NCBI GenBank assembly: GCA_949286415.1 | Contig: CASEBV010000012.1 | Location: 186,001-250,000 of the forward strand | DNA length: 64,000 bases | Source: an uncultured Bacteroidales bacterium | GTDB taxonomy: Bacteria; Bacteroidota; Bacteroidia; Bacteroidales; UBA932 | Direction: 5' to 3' | Shown: positions 53,350 through 61,345 of the stretch, piece by piece | How positions within the stretch are numbered: position 1 is the first letter of the stretch | Layout of the letters: every line of letters starts with the position of its first letter | The notes under the pieces: model-generated | What the model saw: only the letters and a program-made list of their open reading frames with translations | The model's database searches: none | What the model was told of the DNA's origin: nothing | Program-made: the position numbers and the translations under genes

Positions 53350-54864
53350 ATGGACAATATAGAATGTTTTATTCCGGCGATGTCAGGCGATGATCTGTCG
53401 TCTGTCGCCTCTTCTTTCAGCCGCAGCGAAGCCTTTGCAGGCTTTACCGTTCTTACCGGCGAATCCTTCAGAAGCACATCGGTGCTAAGAAAAATTGCCG
53501 AAGGCGCCTCTTCCCGATTTATTCTGCTGTGCATCAAGGCTGTGCCGGTGGAGATGGGGCTGTATGCCCTGGACCGGTTCGTGTCAATAGCTGAAGACAC
53601 CGGGGCGGACATGCTGTATTCAGACCATTATGACATTGTCCCTGACGGGAACGGAGGATTCGGAAGGACAAGACATCCTCTGACAGACTGCCTGAAAGGG
53701 GCATTGAGGGATGACTTTGACTTCGGTCCCGTTCTCGTGTTCCGCACGTCTTCTTTCAGGAGGGCGGTTCATGCGATGACTGAAGAATACCGCTTCGGGG
53801 CTCTGTATGACCTCAGGCTGAGGATGAAGACAATAGTGCATGTGAATGAATTTCTCTATACTGACATGCCGTATGACCTGAGGAAGAGCGGGGAGAAGCA
53901 GTTTGACTATGTGGACCCGAAGAACAGGGAGACTCAGCTGGAAATGGAGAGAATCTGCACTGCCCATCTGCGTCGCATCGGGGCATATCTCCCGCCGCAT
54001 CCTAAGGAAGAGGCCGGTGCTGATTCGGATATGGCAGGAGCCGGCGACGGGGCCGAAGGCAGATTCCCGGTAAAGGCTTCTGTGATTATTCCGGTCTACA
54101 ACAGGAGGCGGACCATAGGGGAAGCCGTGGCAAGTGCAATGTCGCAGGAATGTTCATTCAGCTATAATGTCATTGTGGTGGACAATCATTCTTCCGACGG
54201 AACGACGGAACTCCTTGAAGAACTTGTTGCCGAATATTCCCGGGGACAAGGGAATCCGGACAAGGGAAAGACTGGGCCGCAGCTTCTTCATGTCGTGCCT
54301 GAACGACATGATCTGGGCATAGGCGGATGCTGGAATCTTGCTGCCGGGGATCCCCGCTGCGGGGAGTATGCAGTCCAGCTGGACAGTGATGACATTTATT
54401 CCGGTCCGGATACACTTGAAAAGATAGTGCAGGCATTCCTTGTCCAGAAATGTTCAATGGTAATCGGCTCGTATATGATGACGGACTTCGGAATGAATCC
54501 GATTCCTCCGGGAGTTATAGACCATAGGGAATGGACAGATGACAACGGCCATAACAATGCTCTCCGCATAAATGGGCTCGGGGCTCCGAGGGCTTTCAGG
54601 ACAGCCCTGCTTCGCAAATACCGCTTCCCTAATGTCAGCTATGGTGAAGATTATGCCATGGGACTGAGAATCAGTCGGGAACATAAAATCGGAAGAATCT
54701 GGGACGTACTTTATTTCTGCCGCAGATGGGAAGGAAATTCAGATGCCGCTCTTGACATCGCGTCGCTGAATGCGAACAATCTATACAAGGACAGCCTCAG
54801 GACATGGGAAATCGAGGCAAGGATAGAAATGAACAGGAAAAGTGAAAAAGAAGCAGTTGGATAA
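53350..54864 (+). CDS. tandem GT2-like glycosyltransferase
   Basis: The 504-residue protein contains two GT-A modules. The N-terminal half has [15 protein letters not shown] and a [17 protein letters not shown] segment that looks like the second part of a GT2 fold. The C-terminal half is a complete GT2 domain ([37 protein letters not shown], the DxD-type [10 protein letters not shown] and [19 protein letters not shown]). No membrane segment is present. The acceptor is unknown; it lies directly before the DUF4922-SpoIID gene, which it overlaps by 23 bp. Confidence 0.85.
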   Translation: MDNIECFIPAMSGDDLSSVASSFSRSEAFAGFTVLTGESFRSTSVLRKIAEGASSRFILLCIKAVPVEMGLYALDRFVSIAEDTGADMLYSDHYDIVPDGNGGFGRTRHPLTDCLKGALRDDFDFGPVLVFRTSSFRRAVHAMTEEYRFGALYDLRLRMKTIVHVNEFLYTDMPYDLRKSGEKQFDYVDPKNRETQLEMERICTAHLRRIGAYLPPHPKEEAGADSDMAGAGDGAEGRFPVKASVIIPVYNRRRTIGEAVASAMSQECSFSYNVIVVDNHSSDGTTELLEELVAEYSRGQGNPDKGKTGPQLLHVVPERHDLGIGGCWNLAAGDPRCGEYAVQLDSDDIYSGPDTLEKIVQAFLVQKCSMVIGSYMMTDFGMNPIPPGVIDHREWTDDNGHNNALRINGLGAPRAFRTALLRKYRFPNVSYGEDYAMGLRISREHKIGRIWDVLYFCRRWEGNSDAALDIASLNANNLYKDSLRTWEIEARIEMNRKSEKEAVG

Positions 54865-57280
54865 TTTTACCAATGACCAGCTTTCTGTCTGGCCACTGGC
54901 CCGGGACAATTACCGCGCATTGAAAAATGTCTGCGTCAAGACCTTGTCTGTCGGTGGACTTGACATCAGGGTGCAGCACAATCCGGCAAGAATGGTTTCC
55001 GCCTCGGCGGATGTCGGCAAGGAGGCAATACTTGGTCGAAAATGTTTCCTGTGCAGGGACAACCGTCCCCCGGAGCAGATCCGGCTCAAATTTGAAGGCA
55101 GAAAAGGAAGAAAATATGACATTCTTGTCAATCCGTATCCGATTTTTCAGGAACATTTCGTCATAGCCATGGACAGGCATTGTCCGCAGTCCATCTGGAA
55201 ACGCTATGTGGACATGCTGGATATGGCCAGGACATATCCCGGATACACATTCATGTACAACGGGCCGAAATGCGGGGCCTCGGCTCCTGATCACCATCAT
55301 TTTCAGGCGGTTTCCCGCCGTATACTCCCTCTTGAATGTGATGCTTCGGGGCTGCTTGACTCTTTTTCCGGACAGACTGATTCCTTTTCTGTGGAAGACA
55401 ATGCCGGAATCCTTGAATATATTGCTTCTGTGAAAGAAGCGCAGCTGTATCATTACCATAAATTTACCAGAGGCATTTTCATTCTTGCGGCATCGACTGC
55501 CAAGTCTATGGCCAAGCTTTTCTACAGGCTGCTTGACTGCGCACCTGCCGGAGAAGACGGGGCGGAGCCGATGTTCAATCTTCTGACATGGTATGAACAT
55601 GGGGAATACAGGTCTGTGGTGATGCTCCGGGGAAAACATCGTCCCCGCCATTATTATTCGGAGGGAGAAGATCATCTGACGGTAAGTCCCGGCTGTGCGG
55701 ACATGGCAGGATTCTTTGTCGTTCCGGACGGAAATGATTTCGGACGGATTGACGCGGAGACTCTCACTGAAATTCTGGATGAAGTGTCAGTCTCGGCGGA
55801 GGATGAGTCTCTTGTCGTCCGTCGCCTGACCCGTACCCAGCCCTTGTTGTCCGTGGGGATAATGTCTGCTCCGGAAATCACTTTTGAGATTTTGTCGGAC
55901 GGGGCGGGAGTCAGGAAAGCTGTGTTCAGGGAAGGTAAGATAGAATATGACGGGGCGCTTTATGATGAGCTTTATTTTGAGGAGCAGACCCTGTCCACAA
56001 TGTTCGCCGAAGCGGGATTTGTCCTCCATGATGTCACTATAGGCACGGGATTCCATTGGGAAAGGAAAGAAACCCAGAAATTTGCCGGTGCCCTTAAAAT
56101 AATTGTCTCCGGGAAAAGCCTGACTGCAATAAATGTAATCGGAGTCGAGGATTATCTTGTGAGTGTCATATCATCAGAGATGAAGGCGACAGCTTCAGAA
56201 GAATTTCTCAAGGCCCATGCCGTCATTTCTCGTTCATGGGTCATGTCGAAGATTCTGTCCCGTTCATCCGGGCATGCAGGAGAGAATGGGCTCCCTTCCT
56301 GGATTTCCGGTGTGCCGTCACTTGTCACTCATCTGGATACAACCCGTGCCGCGGACGGCAAAGGAGATGCTCCGGTTTCAGAAGGGGGGCTGCCTGTCTG
56401 CAGAATCATGAAATGGTATGACCATGAGGACCACAGACTCTTCGATGTGTGTGCTGATGACCATTGCCAGAGGTATCAGGGCCTTTCAAGGGAGACAGGA
56501 GGCAGTGCCCGTAAGGCTGTGGATGCCACATGGGGAGAAGTGCTGACATTCGGAGGCGAGATATGTGACGCCAGGTTTTCCAAATGCTGCGGAGGCGTGA
56601 CCGAGGAGTTTTCTACCTGTTGGGAGGACAGGAATGTCCCGTATCTGTCTTCCGTCCGCGATGTGCCGGAGCATGGCCCTTCTCAGGCTTTCTGCGATAC
56701 TTCCGATACAGAGGTGCTGTCACAGGTCCTCAATGACTATGACCTTGAGACTACGGATTTCTTCAGGTGGACGGTCTCATATGGCGTCCGCGAACTTTCT
56801 GATCTCGTGTCAAGGCGGTCCGGACATGACATAGGCATGGTCCGGGCTCTCATCCCTGAGCACAGAGGGCCGTCCGGGCGCATCGACAGGCTCGGGATTG
56901 TGGGGACAAAAGGAACCCTGATTGTCGGCAAGGAGCTGGAGATAAGGCGGGTGCTGTCGGAGTCCCATCTGAAGAGTTCTGCCTTTGAAGTTGAATATTT
57001 TGATTCAGTGGGCATGAAAGTGCCGTCGAAAGCGGTGGAACAGGCCGCCAGAGAAATGTCTTCCGCCGGAAAAATGTCTGCCGCAGCAGATGTCGAAAGG
57101 ATTGAACTTCATGGTTCCGGTTGGGGCCACGGCGTCGGATTGTGTCAGATAGGAGCGGCCGTAATGGCTTCGCGCGGGTATGGCTACAGGGAAATACTTT
57201 CCCACTATTATACCGGGGCTTCCGTAGCGGATGTCACCGGAGAGATTGCCCCGGATGGCAGAAACGGGCAGGGAAAATGA
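54842..57280 (+). CDS. DUF4922 (GalT/HIT-like) - SpoIID fusion protein
   Basis: The 812-residue protein starts at a GTG (54842) and has no signal peptide. Residues 1 to about 330 are a DUF4922 domain of the GalT/GDP-galactose phosphorylase superfamily. It shows a CxxC ([14 protein letters not shown]) and the HxHxQ-type active site [11 protein letters not shown] at residues 151-153. From about 380 to 795 there is a SpoIID/LytB domain ([58 protein letters not shown]). SpoIID proteins cleave or bind peptidoglycan glycan strands outside the cell, so a leaderless fusion to a nucleotide-sugar-type domain is unexpected. It overlaps the AmpG-like gene by 4 bp. Confidence 0.88.
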   Translation: MKKKQLDNFTNDQLSVWPLARDNYRALKNVCVKTLSVGGLDIRVQHNPARMVSASADVGKEAILGRKCFLCRDNRPPEQIRLKFEGRKGRKYDILVNPYPIFQEHFVIAMDRHCPQSIWKRYVDMLDMARTYPGYTFMYNGPKCGASAPDHHHFQAVSRRILPLECDASGLLDSFSGQTDSFSVEDNAGILEYIASVKEAQLYHYHKFTRGIFILAASTAKSMAKLFYRLLDCAPAGEDGAEPMFNLLTWYEHGEYRSVVMLRGKHRPRHYYSEGEDHLTVSPGCADMAGFFVVPDGNDFGRIDAETLTEILDEVSVSAEDESLVVRRLTRTQPLLSVGIMSAPEITFEILSDGAGVRKAVFREGKIEYDGALYDELYFEEQTLSTMFAEAGFVLHDVTIGTGFHWERKETQKFAGALKIIVSGKSLTAINVIGVEDYLVSVISSEMKATASEEFLKAHAVISRSWVMSKILSRSSGHAGENGLPSWISGVPSLVTHLDTTRAADGKGDAPVSEGGLPVCRIMKWYDHEDHRLFDVCADDHCQRYQGLSRETGGSARKAVDATWGEVLTFGGEICDARFSKCCGGVTEEFSTCWEDRNVPYLSSVRDVPEHGPSQAFCDTSDTEVLSQVLNDYDLETTDFFRWTVSYGVRELSDLVSRRSGHDIGMVRALIPEHRGPSGRIDRLGIVGTKGTLIVGKELEIRRVLSESHLKSSAFEVEYFDSVGMKVPSKAVEQAAREMSSAGKMSAAADVERIELHGSGWGHGVGLCQIGAAVMASRGYGYREILSHYYTGASVADVTGEIAPDGRNGQGK

Positions 57281-58605
57281 GAACCGCAGGAAAAATATCG
57301 CCGTGGACCTGGGTCCCCACTCTGTACTTTGCGGAAGGGATTCCGTATTTCATAGTCAACACCATATCCGTGATAATGTTCAAGAAAATGGGCATGTCCA
57401 ACGGGGATGTGGCCATGTATACCGGGCTCCTGTATCTCCCGTGGGTCATCAAGCCTCTCTGGAGCCCGTTTGTCGACATTATCCGTACGAAGCGCTGGTG
57501 GGTGGTCACAATGCAGATTCTGATGTCTGCCGCATTTGCCGCAGCCGCTTTCACTCTGCCACACCCTTCGTCTGAAGTCATCGCATCCGGTCATGCTCCG
57601 GTATCCCTTTTCACGGTGACTCTTGTGCTTTTCTGGATTGCTGCCTTTGCTTCCGCTACGCATGACATTGCGGCAGACGGCTTCTATATGCTTGCCCTTG
57701 ACCCGAGGAACCAGTCCCTTTTTGTCGGTATCAGGAGCACATTCTACCGTCTTGCCTCTATTTTCGGGCAGGGGGTACTGGTCGTGGTGGCGGGACTTCT
57801 TGAGACAATGACGGGAGACATTCCGAGGTCATGGTTCATCACAGTCCTGATGAGTGCTGTCATGTTCGCCTGCATAACTCTGTATCATGCCTTTGTCCTG
57901 CCGTATGAAAATGTCCGTCCGGGTGTTGCCGGAGGCGGAGACCGGGAGAGGACGGAAATCAGAAAGACTGCAGAGGAAATTTTCAGGGAGTTCGGACGGA
58001 CATTCTCGACATTCTTCAGGAAGAAATATGTGTGGGCAGCCATAATATTCATGCTGCTGTACAGGCTCCCGGAGGCATTTCTCCTTAAAATGATGAATCC
58101 GTTCCTTCTTGACCCCGCAGACGCTGGCGGCCTCGGCCTTTCCACGGAGAATGTGGGCATAGTCTACGGGACTGTCGGAGTGGCGGCTCTCACGGTCGGC
58201 GGCATCATAGGAGGCATAGTCGCGTCGCGTCTCGGGTTGAAGAAGTCCCTGTGGCCGATGGCCATGGCCATGACTCTTCCTTGCCTGACATTCGTGTGGC
58301 TTGCCATGGTACAGCCTGACAGTCTCCTTGCAGTCTGCATCTGCGTGCTGGTCGAGCAATTCGGCTACGGCTTCGGGTTCACGGCATACATGCTTTATAT
58401 GATGTATTTTTCCGACGGGGAATTCAAGACGGCGCATTATTCCATCTGTACCGCGTTCATGGCCTTGAGCATGATGCTTCCCGGGATGGTCGCCGGATAT
58501 ATTCAGGAATTTGTGGGCTACCGGTGGTTTTTCTGGATTGTGATGGCATGCTGCATCGCCACCGTCGCCGTGACATTCTCCGTCAGCCGGCATGTGGAAG
58601 ACTGA
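57277..58605 (+). CDS. AmpG-like MFS permease
   Basis: The 442-residue permease has about twelve membrane segments. The N-terminus TLYFAEGIPYFIVNTISVIM is typical of AmpG-type transporters that import anhydro-muropeptides or muramyl sugars. The cytoplasmic linker (RTEIRKTAEEIFREFGR) joins two six-helix bundles. Location after a SpoIID-domain gene and near NamZ supports cell-wall salvage. The ATG at 57277 overlaps the previous stop by 4 bp (ATGA), so the upstream in-frame extension inside the fusion gene is rejected. Confidence 0.85.
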   Translation: MRTAGKISPWTWVPTLYFAEGIPYFIVNTISVIMFKKMGMSNGDVAMYTGLLYLPWVIKPLWSPFVDIIRTKRWWVVTMQILMSAAFAAAAFTLPHPSSEVIASGHAPVSLFTVTLVLFWIAAFASATHDIAADGFYMLALDPRNQSLFVGIRSTFYRLASIFGQGVLVVVAGLLETMTGDIPRSWFITVLMSAVMFACITLYHAFVLPYENVRPGVAGGGDRERTEIRKTAEEIFREFGRTFSTFFRKKYVWAAIIFMLLYRLPEAFLLKMMNPFLLDPADAGGLGLSTENVGIVYGTVGVAALTVGGIIGGIVASRLGLKKSLWPMAMAMTLPCLTFVWLAMVQPDSLLAVCICVLVEQFGYGFGFTAYMLYMMYFSDGEFKTAHYSICTAFMALSMMLPGMVAGYIQEFVGYRWFFWIVMACCIATVAVTFSVSRHVED

Positions 58606-58610
58606 CGGCA

Positions 58611-58641
58611 TTGTTTTCCTTCCATTTTCTGATTATCTTTG
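58611..58641 (+). promoter_or_regulatory. promoter of the serpin gene
   Basis: TTG at 58611-58613 and TATCTTTG at 58634-58641 are 20 nt apart. The ATG at 58670 follows after 28 nt. It separates serpin-namZ from the upstream long operon. Confidence 0.65.
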
Positions 58642-58669
58642 ACAGGATTATTGGTAAAATTGAACTGTC

Positions 58670-59824
58670 ATGAAAAAAATCATTTCTTATATGGGAATCT
58701 TTACCGGTGCATTAATGCTGACAGGGTGCGGCTCTCCACAGCCTTCAGTGCCGGCACAGGACGGGTCAAGGACAGACTTTGCCCTGACTTTTTTCAGAAA
58801 CGCCGTGTCGGCTGAAGATGCCGATGCCAATGTGCTTGTGTCTCCGCTGAGTGCGGGTACGGCGCTCTCAATGCTTGCTGAAGGGGCGGAAGGCAGCACA
58901 AGAGAAGAACTTATGACAGCTCTCGGAGGAAAGACATTTTCCGGTGACGTCCTGCTCCCGGATTCCCTTGCAGATGTGCGCTCGGCCAATTCTGCGTGGC
59001 TGAGCTCCGGCTTTGAAGTCAAGGATGCATACAGGAATATGCTGGAGACCTCTTATTCTGCATGGATTCAGACAAAGGATTTCTCAGACCCGTCCACAAA
59101 GGATGCAATCAATGCATGGTGCGCGGACAATACGGAGGGAAGGATAACCGAAATCGTGGACGAGATAAGTCCTGATATGGTCATGTTCCTTGTAAATGCC
59201 CTCTATTTCAAGGCTTCATGGCTTCATGAGTTTGACCAAAAGCGTACGGAAGACAAGATATTCCATGGTTCGGCAGGAGACAATGAAGTGTCCATGATGA
59301 ATATTTCAGGGCGGTTCCGTTATGCGGAGCATGACGGCTCCCAACTCATTGAACTTCCATACAAAGGCCGGAAATATTCAATGCTTGTGGCTCTTCCTGC
59401 AGAAGGCATTGCCATGGACAAGGCCGTCGGCTGTCTTTCCGTATCCGCATATGAGGCTGCTCTTGAGGGACTTGAATACAGAAAGGTTGTCTTGTCACTG
59501 CCTAAATTCAAGTTTGACACGGACATGGTGCTCAATTCCGTGCTCATGAAGATGGGTGTCAGGAAAGCATTCGGTGCAGGGGCTGAATTAGGAGGCATTG
59601 CGGACGCTCCGGTGGCGGTGGACCAGGTAAGGCAGAAATGTTTTGTAGAAGTCAATGAGAGCGGCACCGAGGCTGCAGCCGTGACAAGCATCGGAGTACG
59701 CCTGACATCCGCTCCTCCCGTGGATATTCCTGTCGTGATGACTGTCGACAGGCCTTTCCTTTTTGCGATAGTCGACAATGAGGGTGACAATATCCTTTTT
59801 GTCGGAAGGGTGATGAATCTCTGA
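58670..59824 (+). CDS. serpin lipoprotein (serine protease inhibitor)
   Basis: The 384-residue protein has a lipoprotein signal peptide (lipobox LTGC) and the serpin fold: NVLVSPLSAGTALSMLAEGA, VNALYFKASWLHEFD, and the reactive loop region. The hinge NESGTEAAAVTS fits the inhibitory consensus (Gly at P15, Thr at P14, small residues P12-P10), so it is probably a working inhibitor. The target P1 residue cannot be fixed from the sequence. It would be anchored in a membrane facing outward or into the periplasm. namZ follows after 42 bp. Confidence 0.9.
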   Translation: MKKIISYMGIFTGALMLTGCGSPQPSVPAQDGSRTDFALTFFRNAVSAEDADANVLVSPLSAGTALSMLAEGAEGSTREELMTALGGKTFSGDVLLPDSLADVRSANSAWLSSGFEVKDAYRNMLETSYSAWIQTKDFSDPSTKDAINAWCADNTEGRITEIVDEISPDMVMFLVNALYFKASWLHEFDQKRTEDKIFHGSAGDNEVSMMNISGRFRYAEHDGSQLIELPYKGRKYSMLVALPAEGIAMDKAVGCLSVSAYEAALEGLEYRKVVLSLPKFKFDTDMVLNSVLMKMGVRKAFGAGAELGGIADAPVAVDQVRQKCFVEVNESGTEAAAVTSIGVRLTSAPPVDIPVVMTVDRPFLFAIVDNEGDNILFVGRVMNL

Positions 59825-59866
59825 CCAGGAATTGGGTGAATCTCTGATTTGAAGTTTTCCGGGCAA

Positions 59867-61177
59867 ATGCATAATATCGTGTCGAACATCGGTGCCGCTG
59901 CGGCCAGGATTCTCGTCCCGGCGGTCATTTCCATCCTGTCGTATTTTTCCATATCCGTTGAGGCGGAAGCCGGGACGCCGTCTTCTCACCCGGTCAAGAC
60001 CGGTATTGAGGTCCTGCGGGACCGCAGATTTGAGGGGCTTGTCGGCAAGCGTGTGGGACTTGTGACCAATCCGAGCGGTGTGGACAGAGATCTGCGTTCG
60101 ACAATAGACATACTGTACAATGCCCCGGGGGTGGATCTGGTGGCTCTTTACGGACCTGAACATGGGGTCCGCGGGGATGTATATGCCGGAGGCAAGGTCT
60201 CCGATTCGCGCGATGCCCTCACCGGCCTTCCCGTCTATTCCCTGTACGGCCCGACCAGAAAGCCGACTCCCGAGATGCTCCGCGGCATTGATGTCATGGT
60301 CTATGACATCCAGGACACCGGGGCGAGGTCATATACTTTCATCAGCACGATGGGGCTGGTCATGGAAGCCTGCGGGGAACTGGGCATAGAAGTCATGGTG
60401 CTGGACAGACCGAATCCTCTCGGAGGACTCAAGGTGGAGGGCAGTGTCGTGGAGCCTGGTTTTTTCTCATTCGTGAGCCAGTACAGGATACCTTATATAT
60501 ACGGCCTTACTCCGGGCGAGCTCGCCCTGCTCATCAATGCCGAAGGTCTCAACAGGGGGCAGACCGGAAAGCAGGAGCCTGCGAGATGCTCCCTGACCGT
60601 CATCCCGATGGAGGGATGGCGCCGTGACATGCTGTATCAGGATACGGGACTGCCGTGGGTGCTCCCGTCTCCGAATATACCGTACCAGACTTCACCCGTG
60701 TATTATTGTGCCGCCGGCATCTGCGGAGAGCTCTACGGCTTCCTGAATATCGGCATCGGATATACCCTCCCGTTTCAGGTCTTTGCCGAGGAATGGATTG
60801 ACGCCCATAGACTGAAGACTGAACTTGACAGCTATGACATTCCCGGGGTGGAATTCCGTACAATCTATTTCAAGCCATTGTCCGGCAGGACAGCAGGAAA
60901 ACTCGTGCAGGGCGTGCAATACTTTTTCACTGATTACAAGGCCGCGCCTGTCACCCTTGTCCAGTTCTATGTTATGCAGGCGGTAGCAGCCCTCTATCCT
61001 GACAAAAGGCCGTTCGAGACAGCCACGGGAGTCGGCCTGTTCGACAAGGTATGCGGGTCTGACTACATCAGGAAAACATTCGGGCAGCGCTATCGGGTTT
61101 CCGACATAATCGGCTGGTGGCAGAAGGATGCCGAGGCATTCAGGGACCTCTCTTCGGCATATTATCTGTACAGATAG
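59867..61177 (+). CDS. namZ: DUF1343 exo-beta-N-acetylmuramidase (NamZ/YbbC-like)
   Basis: Releases terminal MurNAc from peptidoglycan fragments. Typical motifs are GLVTNPSGVDRDL, ALYGPEHGVRGD, VMVYDIQDTGARSYTFIST, LDRPNPLGG, and the conserved PSPNIPYQTSPVYYCAAG. An N-terminal hydrophobic segment (ILVPAVISILSYFSI) is a signal peptide, so it is exported. At 436 residues it is full length. The ATG at 59867 is chosen over the TTG at 59849. With AmpG-like permease and SpoIID-domain gene upstream it suggests use of wall-derived muramyl sugars. Confidence 0.88.
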   Translation: MHNIVSNIGAAAARILVPAVISILSYFSISVEAEAGTPSSHPVKTGIEVLRDRRFEGLVGKRVGLVTNPSGVDRDLRSTIDILYNAPGVDLVALYGPEHGVRGDVYAGGKVSDSRDALTGLPVYSLYGPTRKPTPEMLRGIDVMVYDIQDTGARSYTFISTMGLVMEACGELGIEVMVLDRPNPLGGLKVEGSVVEPGFFSFVSQYRIPYIYGLTPGELALLINAEGLNRGQTGKQEPARCSLTVIPMEGWRRDMLYQDTGLPWVLPSPNIPYQTSPVYYCAAGICGELYGFLNIGIGYTLPFQVFAEEWIDAHRLKTELDSYDIPGVEFRTIYFKPLSGRTAGKLVQGVQYFFTDYKAAPVTLVQFYVMQAVAALYPDKRPFETATGVGLFDKVCGSDYIRKTFGQRYRVSDIIGWWQKDAEAFRDLSSAYYLYR

Positions 61178-61201
61178 TCCCGGGCCGGCTATGTTCCGGC
61201 A

Positions 61202-61291
61202 TGTAACAGATTTGTAATTGTCTTAACCGTTTCTTTGCCATCCTTAACAATCCGGTAAGATTCCTTAACAATATTATAGAAAACCGTTAAA
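61202..61291. promoter_or_regulatory. phased array of TTAAC/GTAA repeats upstream of the TonB receptor
   Basis: TAA cores occur at 61204, 61215, 61224, 61245, 61256, 61266 and 61288. The intervals are 11, 9, 21, 11, 10 and 22 nt, close to multiples of 10.5. Three copies of CTTAAC (61222, 61243, 61264) are exactly 21 nt apart. The array ends about 20 nt before the -7 box. It resembles the tandem sites of OmpR/PhoB-family regulators. Confidence 0.55.
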
Positions 61292-61312
61292 ATATATTTC
61301 ACTTCGCTCCGG

Positions 61313-61320
61313 TAATTTTG
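61313..61320 (+). promoter_or_regulatory. -7 box TAATTTTG for the TonB receptor gene
   Basis: TAATTTTG fits TAnnTTTG and lies 25 nt upstream of the ATG at 61346. The -33 box is not recognisable, which would fit activator-dependent transcription from the repeat array just upstream. Confidence 0.6.
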
Positions 61321-61345
61321 CCGCCGGATTGATAAAGTGAAATAT

